Shown here in pieces: positions 59,279 through 64,000 of a DNA stretch of 64,000 bases. Both the position numbers and the translations under genes were made by a program. Every line of letters begins with the position of its first letter. The first letter of the stretch is position 1. Source of the stretch: Clostridiaceae bacterium UBA6110. Lineage in GTDB: Bacteria; Bacillota; Clostridia; Clostridiales; Clostridiaceae. The stretch is from the NCBI GenBank assembly GCA_002428415.1, contig DIWI01000088.1:1-64000 (forward strand). The letters are read 5' to 3'. The notes below the pieces were generated by a model. The model saw nothing but the letters and a program-made list of their open reading frames with translations, did not search any database and was not told the origin of the DNA.

Positions 59279-60178
59279 TCAATATAGGTGCTCTTTAAAG
59301 AACCTGCAGTGCAGCTTCAATGCCTCTTCCCACTCAGCCATGCGATTTATGGTGAAGCCATGCATGGAATTCAGGAACCTTCGTTGTGTTACGTATACAC
59401 CGGCTTCAGCCAACCTATGGGCAAAGGCTTCCGTCTCCTGGCAGAGGCTGTCAATATTGGCAGAAATCACCAGGCAGGCAGGGAAAGTCGTAAGTGCCGC
59501 CATTGGAGCAAGAAGCGGGGACACAAGAGGGTTTGACTGTTCTTCCTCCTTGCAATAGAAGGCATTGTAGAGCCGTTCGGTCTTTGCACGTGCCACTGTA
59601 CTTTCATCAGATAATTGCTCAGAGTTCAGTTTTTCCATCGGATCCCTGCTGAGGTCAGCAGGGAAGTATTCCAGGAGCAGGGCACATGGGTGGAAGTCCT
59701 TGTTGTCCGCTGCCTTAATGCAGGCTGAAGCAGCAAGGTTACCTCCCGAGCTGTGACCGGCAAGGGCGATTCGGCATGCGTTTACTCCCAGCTCTTTGGC
59801 ATGGGAGAACGCATACTCGATGATTCCGAAGCTTTCCTCAGCCGCCGCCGGGAAAGGTTCTTCTGGTGCAAGACGATAGTCTACATCCCAAATCAGACAG
59901 TTCAGATGTTCAGCCAGATGACTGCAGTATCTCAGGTCTCTGCCCGTGCGTCCCTTGATGAAGCCGCCGCCGTGGAAATTGATTATCATTGGGGTGTTGT
60001 CAGGAAGGGGAGAATTCGGGCGAATTTCATACACATGAACCGTTTGACCATTTTCCAAAGGGATGTGCAGCTCTCTTTCATTTACAGCATATTTTGCTGC
60101 TTCATCCGGAGTTATTATTCCAAATTGATCACGGCTGCGGATCAATTTGGCATGTTCTAATGTTTCTTCTCGCGTCAT
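59279..60178 (-). CDS. Alpha/beta hydrolase, HSL/esterase family
   Basis: 299 residues. HGGGFIKG (about 69, oxyanion hole), nucleophile GHSSGGN (Ser near 142), and the late His in NSMHGF (about 272) define the hormone-sensitive-lipase-like carboxylesterase family. In this operon it could hydrolyse a sugar-acid ester or lactone before the dehydratase acts. ATG after GAGAGGAAA. Arg codons are often CGN. Confidence 0.85.
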   Translation of the reverse strand: MTREETLEHAKLIRSRDQFGIITPDEAAKYAVNERELHIPLENGQTVHVYEIRPNSPLPDNTPMIINFHGGGFIKGRTGRDLRYCSHLAEHLNCLIWDVDYRLAPEEPFPAAAEESFGIIEYAFSHAKELGVNACRIALAGHSSGGNLAASACIKAADNKDFHPCALLLEYFPADLSRDPMEKLNSEQLSDESTVARAKTERLYNAFYCKEEEQSNPLVSPLLAPMAALTTFPACLVISANIDSLCQETEAFAHRLAEAGVYVTQRRFLNSMHGFTINRMAEWEEALKLHCRFFKEHLY

Positions 60179-60216
60179 ATTAAATTTCCTCTCTTGATAC
60201 TGGTTCAGAACAAATT

Positions 60217-61506
60217 TTAGAATGCCGGGAATACGGTCATTGTGTAGAATACATAAACAATGGGGAGGATTATACTGATTGTGGCACCACTTTTTATAAG
60301 TGCCTTCAAGTCATATCCGCCATCACTCATGCACATTGCTACAGCTGGAGTTGCCATCGGGGTCATGAATGCAGTCAGACTGCCCGCATTGACCAGGAGT
60401 ATGAGACCGATCGGGTTTGCTCCAAGTGCCTGACAGGTAAGCAGGCATATAGGAACGAAAACAGCGGATACAGCCCGGTTAAGCATGAACTGTGTGACTA
60501 TGAACGGGATGGTGAAGAACAATGCACCGAGGATGTAGTTGTTCCTGGTTCCTCCGACTGCAGTTGCAAGCAGATTTCCTATGGCCTGTCCGGCACCTGT
60601 GTTAGTCAGGGCATTACCCAGGGCCAGTGCTCCGACAAATAGCAGCAGCATATCCCAGGGGATGTCACGCAGTGCCGAGCGATTGTCAACTACTCCCAGA
60701 AGGACCATCATAAGGCTTCCAACCAAGGCGATGAACCAGGTAGGTTGCTTTAGCTGCGCTGAAAAAATAAGTGCCAGGATTGTGACAAAGAATATGATGA
60801 TACCCAGCTTGTCTACTGTAGGTGACAGCTTCTTCTGTTCATGGTGACTGTCAAGTTTGGTTGCAATTGGAATTATAGGCTCTGACGGGGTGAATTTCGG
60901 CCCCATGAAAAATGCCCATAGCACGGTTACAACCATGGCCGGCCATGCACCGATAAAGAAGTAAGTAGGTTCAAATATCATTCCCTTGAAGCCATAGGTC
61001 TCAAAGAATCCTGTAAACTGGCTTGCCATCTGGATTGCAGTCGGCAATGGCAGGATACCGCAGCATGCTACGCAGACGACCATCATTGGAAACATGTACT
61101 TGGTACGGCTTGTGTTTGTCTTGTCGCAGAGAGCGGCAAGCAGCGGTGCGATTATCGCATAAACGACCATTGGGCTGGCGATAAAGTTTGTCAGGAGTGC
61201 AGCAAGGAGCAGGTAGCCGAGGTAAGCCATTCGAAATGACCCGCCGGTCAGCTTCATAAGGCCGCTGCACATGGTATCAACCAGTGAAGTCCTTCGGAAT
61301 CCGGCAGCGACTACAAACATGGTAGCCATAAGGATCGTGTTGGTATTCGCAAAGCCTGAAAGTGCTCCGTTGGCATCGATTGAACCAGTGATATACAAGG
61401 CAGACAATGAAAGCATTGAGGTTACCCACATAGGGATTTTGTTCAGAATATAACTTAGCAATGTCAATACGAAGATCACAATACAGATAATCATTTGAGG
61501 ACTCAT
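60217..61506 (-). CDS. SLC13/DASS-type anion transporter
   Basis: 429 residues with about twelve hydrophobic segments in two repeats, each with a re-entrant-like stretch: LLTNFIASPMVVYAI (about 110) and LVNAGSLTAFMTPMATP (about 375). This fits divalent-anion:sodium symporters or related CitMHS-like carriers. It probably imports the carboxylate substrate of the operon. First gene of the minus-strand operon, start ATG after AAAGGAAG; divergent from the AraC regulator. Confidence 0.8.
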   Translation of the reverse strand: MSPQMIICIVIFVLTLLSYILNKIPMWVTSMLSLSALYITGSIDANGALSGFANTNTILMATMFVVAAGFRRTSLVDTMCSGLMKLTGGSFRMAYLGYLLLAALLTNFIASPMVVYAIIAPLLAALCDKTNTSRTKYMFPMMVVCVACCGILPLPTAIQMASQFTGFFETYGFKGMIFEPTYFFIGAWPAMVVTVLWAFFMGPKFTPSEPIIPIATKLDSHHEQKKLSPTVDKLGIIIFFVTILALIFSAQLKQPTWFIALVGSLMMVLLGVVDNRSALRDIPWDMLLLFVGALALGNALTNTGAGQAIGNLLATAVGGTRNNYILGALFFTIPFIVTQFMLNRAVSAVFVPICLLTCQALGANPIGLILLVNAGSLTAFMTPMATPAVAMCMSDGGYDLKALIKSGATISIILPIVYVFYTMTVFPAF

Positions 61507-61949
61507 AATATGACTTCCTTTCGCTGTTATTAGTTGAGGCGCATTGCAATTGCACCTGCTATTGGTATGGAATTCGTCATCTGTAATCCCGGGAGTAGAA
61601 TTCCTTGTCCCTAATTTATCAAATATGGATTTTGTAATCGTTGAGTTTATTTGTTATTTTTCCAGGTAAATGTTTTCAGAAACCTTACAGAGCAGAAAAC
61701 CTGGCCACTGCAAAAGAAAATATATCCAAATATTCTCCCTATCCGAATCACAAGCCTTATATAAGTTTTTTTGGAAATCCTTAATTGGAGGTATGTTTCG
61801 GACCTCTAAAATGCCCAGAAAAGCTGTTGACACTGATAATGTTCAGCAGTAGGCTTGAAGAAAACTCAGTTAGGGTCAATTACGACTCAAAGAATCTACA
61901 TGTGGAAAATGTTCGGATTTGGTATTCTGATGTCAAGGGGGGATTTTCT
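61507..61949. promoter_or_regulatory. Divergent control region between carrier operon and AraC gene
   Basis: No convincing gene; an in-frame extension of the AraC gene to 61785 lacks a ribosome site. It contains direct repeats CAGAAACCT (61677-61685) and CAGAAAACCT (61693-61702), and an inverted pair CCAGGT/ACCTGG (61662-61667, 61699-61704), plausible AraC-type binding sites. Confidence 0.4.
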
Positions 61950-62888
61950 ATGGAAAACACACATTTCAGGATGCAATGGCCAAGGGAAAACCTGTATTTG
62001 GATTGTTTTGCACATGAGGTAATGTATTATAGGTACCACTGGCATCGAAGTGAATATGAACTGGATATACTACTGAATGGGAAGCAGGAATTTTGCCGCG
62101 GAACTGAGACGCATATTATGGAAGAGGATGACCTGGTGCTTATCGGTCCAGGAACAGGGCATGCTTCCTTCTCTCAAAAAGAAAATACAACTGCTCTGGT
62201 AATACGCTTTTCAGCTTCTGCATTCAAGCCGTTCCTGAAGCGAGGGCAGGGCTTCTCTTTTTCAAGCTGCCAATCCTCCCCGCAAACCCGCAATAATCCA
62301 CGTTATCGCCACATACGCTTTTATGCCGCCCAGATATTGAATGCCTGTTACCAGGGGGGACCTTATTCTCAGTTAACGGCCAAGGCCAGCCTTGAAATGC
62401 TCCTCGTAACCTTATGTGAGCTATTTGATCCACAAATTGTCAAGGTGCTGCCGGAACAGGATGAACAGCATCAGGAGATTGTAAGCCGTATCATAACTTA
62501 TCTTGAGCAGAACTACGCGTCTAAGATCACCCTTGAGGATCTGGCACAGTTTTCGCAATACAACCGTACCTATCTTTCCACCATGTTCAAGAACTCGGTA
62601 GGGATAAATTTTTATGAATATCTGACACGTCTCCGTTTCCATCATGCACTGTTCGATCTTGCCAGAAGTGATAAGAACCTGACTGAAATAGCCATAGACA
62701 ACGGTTTTGCAGACTTGAAATCCTTCAACCTTCGGTTCAGGGAAACCTTTCATTACACTCCTGCTGAATATCGCTCCCTTGTTTTTCAGGGTAAGGTATC
62801 CACTGAACTCCATGAGCGCCATCTGATAAATCCAACTGAACCAATCATCCAGACAAAGCTCATGGAATACTTGAGCCTGTTGGACTGA
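61950..62888 (+). CDS. AraC-family transcriptional regulator
   Basis: 312 residues. The N-terminal cupin sensor (about 20-150: YHWHRSEYELDILLNG, GTGHASF) is followed by two helix-turn-helix motifs (about 195-290: ITLEDLAQFSQYNRTYLSTMFK, and TEIAIDNGFADLKSFNLRFRE). ATG 61950 lies 6 bases after AAGGGGGGA. It is divergent from the carrier-esterase-dehydratase operon, its likely target. Arg codons are mostly CGC/CGT, unlike the AGG/AGA-rich neighbours, consistent with acquisition. Confidence 0.88.
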   Translation: MENTHFRMQWPRENLYLDCFAHEVMYYRYHWHRSEYELDILLNGKQEFCRGTETHIMEEDDLVLIGPGTGHASFSQKENTTALVIRFSASAFKPFLKRGQGFSFSSCQSSPQTRNNPRYRHIRFYAAQILNACYQGGPYSQLTAKASLEMLLVTLCELFDPQIVKVLPEQDEQHQEIVSRIITYLEQNYASKITLEDLAQFSQYNRTYLSTMFKNSVGINFYEYLTRLRFHHALFDLARSDKNLTEIAIDNGFADLKSFNLRFRETFHYTPAEYRSLVFQGKVSTELHERHLINPTEPIIQTKLMEYLSLLD

Positions 62889-63045
62889 TGCAGCCAAAAA
62901 GACAAGAAATGCCCAAAGGTTAGTTTAGAAAGAAAATAACACTCCAAATCAGGACAGGGAATCGAAGACAGGTGGGGGTTAAGTCAATTTGAAGGCTTCC
63001 TTGTGATACAATAATCTGGAACCTGGGATTTCCAAAGTGATTGAA

Positions 63046-63054
63046 TGATATAAT
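63046..63054 (+). promoter_or_regulatory. Extended -10 promoter of the exonuclease gene
   Basis: TGATATAAT, a TGn-extended -10 box, 40 bases before the ATG; no clear -35. The rest of 62889-63094 shows no gene. Confidence 0.5.
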
Positions 63055-63094
63055 CAGAAAGAATTTATGATTACAGGTTAAACGAGGAGAACAT

Positions 63095-63652
63095 ATGGAA
63101 ACTAATAAGATAACAGAATATACAGTGATCGATGTGGAGACGCCAAATGCCAAGAATGATTCGATCTGTTCAATAGCCCTCATAAGGGTGAAGAACGATG
63201 AAATTGTATCGAAGGAATACCATCTGGTGGATCCTGAAGACTACTTCGACCAGTTCAATGTAAGACTGCACGGGATTTCGAAGGCCATGGTAAAAGGGAG
63301 TCCTGTCTTCGTTGAAATCTGGGATAAGATAAGCCATCATTTTACCGATGGAGTTATCATAGCCCACAATGCCACCTTCGACCTGAATGTGCTCGCAAAG
63401 TCACTAAGGAGAAGCAGAATTAATGTGCCGGAATTCCGTTATGTCTGTACCTACAGGCTCTCGAAATCTGTGAATGCAGGACTCAGGAGACATGGACTCA
63501 GCTCAGTGTGCGAGTACTATGGTCTTGCACTTGAGGATCACCATAATGCACTTTGCGATGCTGTGGCATGTCAGGAGGTTTACAGCAAAATCAATAAGTT
63601 AAGCCCTGTAACATATGCTGACATTATTGTTTCAAGCTTAAGCAGGGGTTGA
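63095..63652 (+). CDS. DnaQ-like DEDDh 3'-5' exonuclease
   Basis: 185 residues. The acidic motifs are VIDVET (Asp/Glu at about 9 and 11), AHNATFDLNVL (Asp near 96) and the last HHNALCDAVA (His near 149, Asp near 154), the DEDDh set of DNA polymerase III epsilon-like proofreading and repair exonucleases. Stand-alone form. ATG after GAGGAGA. Confidence 0.86.
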   Translation: METNKITEYTVIDVETPNAKNDSICSIALIRVKNDEIVSKEYHLVDPEDYFDQFNVRLHGISKAMVKGSPVFVEIWDKISHHFTDGVIIAHNATFDLNVLAKSLRRSRINVPEFRYVCTYRLSKSVNAGLRRHGLSSVCEYYGLALEDHHNALCDAVACQEVYSKINKLSPVTYADIIVSSLSRG

Positions 63653-63749
63653 ATGAACAATTCTAACTCGCTTTTTTTCTTCGAATACATATATAGATTC
63701 ATGAAGTTTGCTAAAATATACTTGAGAGGCTAAACGGCGGGGGTAAGCG

Positions 63750-64000
63750 ATGGAAAGCAATGTGATACCAGGAAATGGCTGCATTTTTGAGATAATGGAC
63801 TACAATAACGATGGATTCAGTGAATATTGGGTGGAAGACAAAGAAGGTGTGGATTTTGACAACCTTGGAAGGATTCCGGAAGGCACCACAAGGTGGATAA
63901 ACATCGATGGCGGATGTCCTCAGTCTACACTTGAACGCATCAGCGGAACGTTCAGCATCCATCCACTTATTACGGAGGACATTACGAATAAAGTTCAGAG
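63750..64000 (+). CDS. corA: CorA-family Mg2+/Co2+ transporter, N-terminal part (runs off window)
   Basis: 83 codons visible. The cytosolic N-terminal segment ends TRWINIDGG ... SIHPLITEDITNKVQ, matching the CorA pattern W-I-D ... HPL-x-x-ED-I. The pore helices and GMN motif lie beyond the window. ATG 63750 follows GGCGGGGGTAAG. Family call rests on this one conserved segment. Confidence 0.75.
   Translation, partial: MESNVIPGNGCIFEIMDYNNDGFSEYWVEDKEGVDFDNLGRIPEGTTRWINIDGGCPQSTLERISGTFSIHPLITEDITNKVQ

Noticed and set aside
61785..61949. N-terminal extension of the AraC regulator
   Set aside because: The extension is not AraC-like and has no ribosome site, whereas ATG 61950 follows AAGGGGGGA at ideal spacing.
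62889..63094. Repeat of the tRNA-Thr 3' end marking the far border of an integrated island
   Set aside because: No copy of the tRNA end was found here, and no integrase gene is present in the cluster.

Overview
The window looks like chromosome of an anaerobic, low-to-moderate-GC member of Bacillota, class Clostridia. The signs are strong AGGAGG-type ribosome sites with many TTG and GTG starts, heavy AGG/AGA and ATA codon use, PPi-type phosphofructokinase, a tungsten aldehyde:ferredoxin oxidoreductase, radical-SAM and ferredoxin-type proteins, a SAM-I riboswitch and no respiratory chain. The species cannot be fixed from the sequence. No prophage, CRISPR array or complete insertion sequence was seen.

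Layout. 0-7 kb: NADP isocitrate dehydrogenase, a short membrane protein, the AmmeMemoRadiSam pair (LigB-like/AMMECR1 fusion plus radical SAM enzyme), a PlsC-like acyltransferase and a GltS-type transporter, then tRNA-Pro on the minus strand. 7.3-13.7 kb: a small membrane protein, an Imm-5-like protein, then an aromatic amino acid operon (DAHP synthase, aroB, aroC, pheA, aroK). That operon is preceded by a good promoter, a 34-codon leader peptide packed with Phe/Tyr/Trp codons, and two mutually exclusive RNA helices: a transcription attenuator. 13.7-17.8 kb: SAM riboswitch, metF, a stand-alone MetH activation-domain protein, and metH. 18.3-22.8 kb: an acetoin/2-oxo acid dehydrogenase operon whose E2 is split into a free lipoyl domain and a free catalytic core. 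22.9-30.2 kb: an FbpABC/AfuABC-like ABC importer with a YesM/YesN-type two-component system and a Cof-type phosphatase. 30.2-33.1 kb (minus): ferredoxin-nitroreductase, PPi-PFK, Asp/Glu racemase-like protein.

33.2-41.8 kb: NYN/OST-HTH protein with a tiny coupled upstream ORF, MarR regulator with an FtsH protease, ferritin-like protein, CstA carrier, then a cluster of NTPase, 2H phosphodiesterase and ADP-ribosylglycohydrolase. 41.9-46 kb: a sigma-54 activator facing an AOR gene with a matching -24/-12 promoter, and a MoaD-like protein. 46-50 kb: M20 amidohydrolase, a two-domain thioredoxin-fold protein with a thioredoxin reductase, and a RAYT-like transposase relative that has lost its catalytic His pair. 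50-57.7 kb: an OmpR-type two-component system next to a membrane ferredoxin operon carrying tandem 11-bp-spaced repeats in its promoter, then a cysteine hydrolase, pirin, and a surface-glycan locus. 57.9-62.9 kb: tRNA-Thr followed by a probably acquired sugar-acid catabolic cluster (enolase-superfamily dehydratase, esterase, SLC13-type carrier, AraC regulator) with different Arg codon use. The window ends with a DnaQ-like exonuclease and the start of a CorA transporter.

Common themes are flavin/Fe-S redox chemistry, amino acid biosynthesis controlled by RNA leaders, and many sensor-regulator pairs placed beside the genes they probably control. The most rewarding new observation is the aromatic attenuator at 8.4-8.66 kb.
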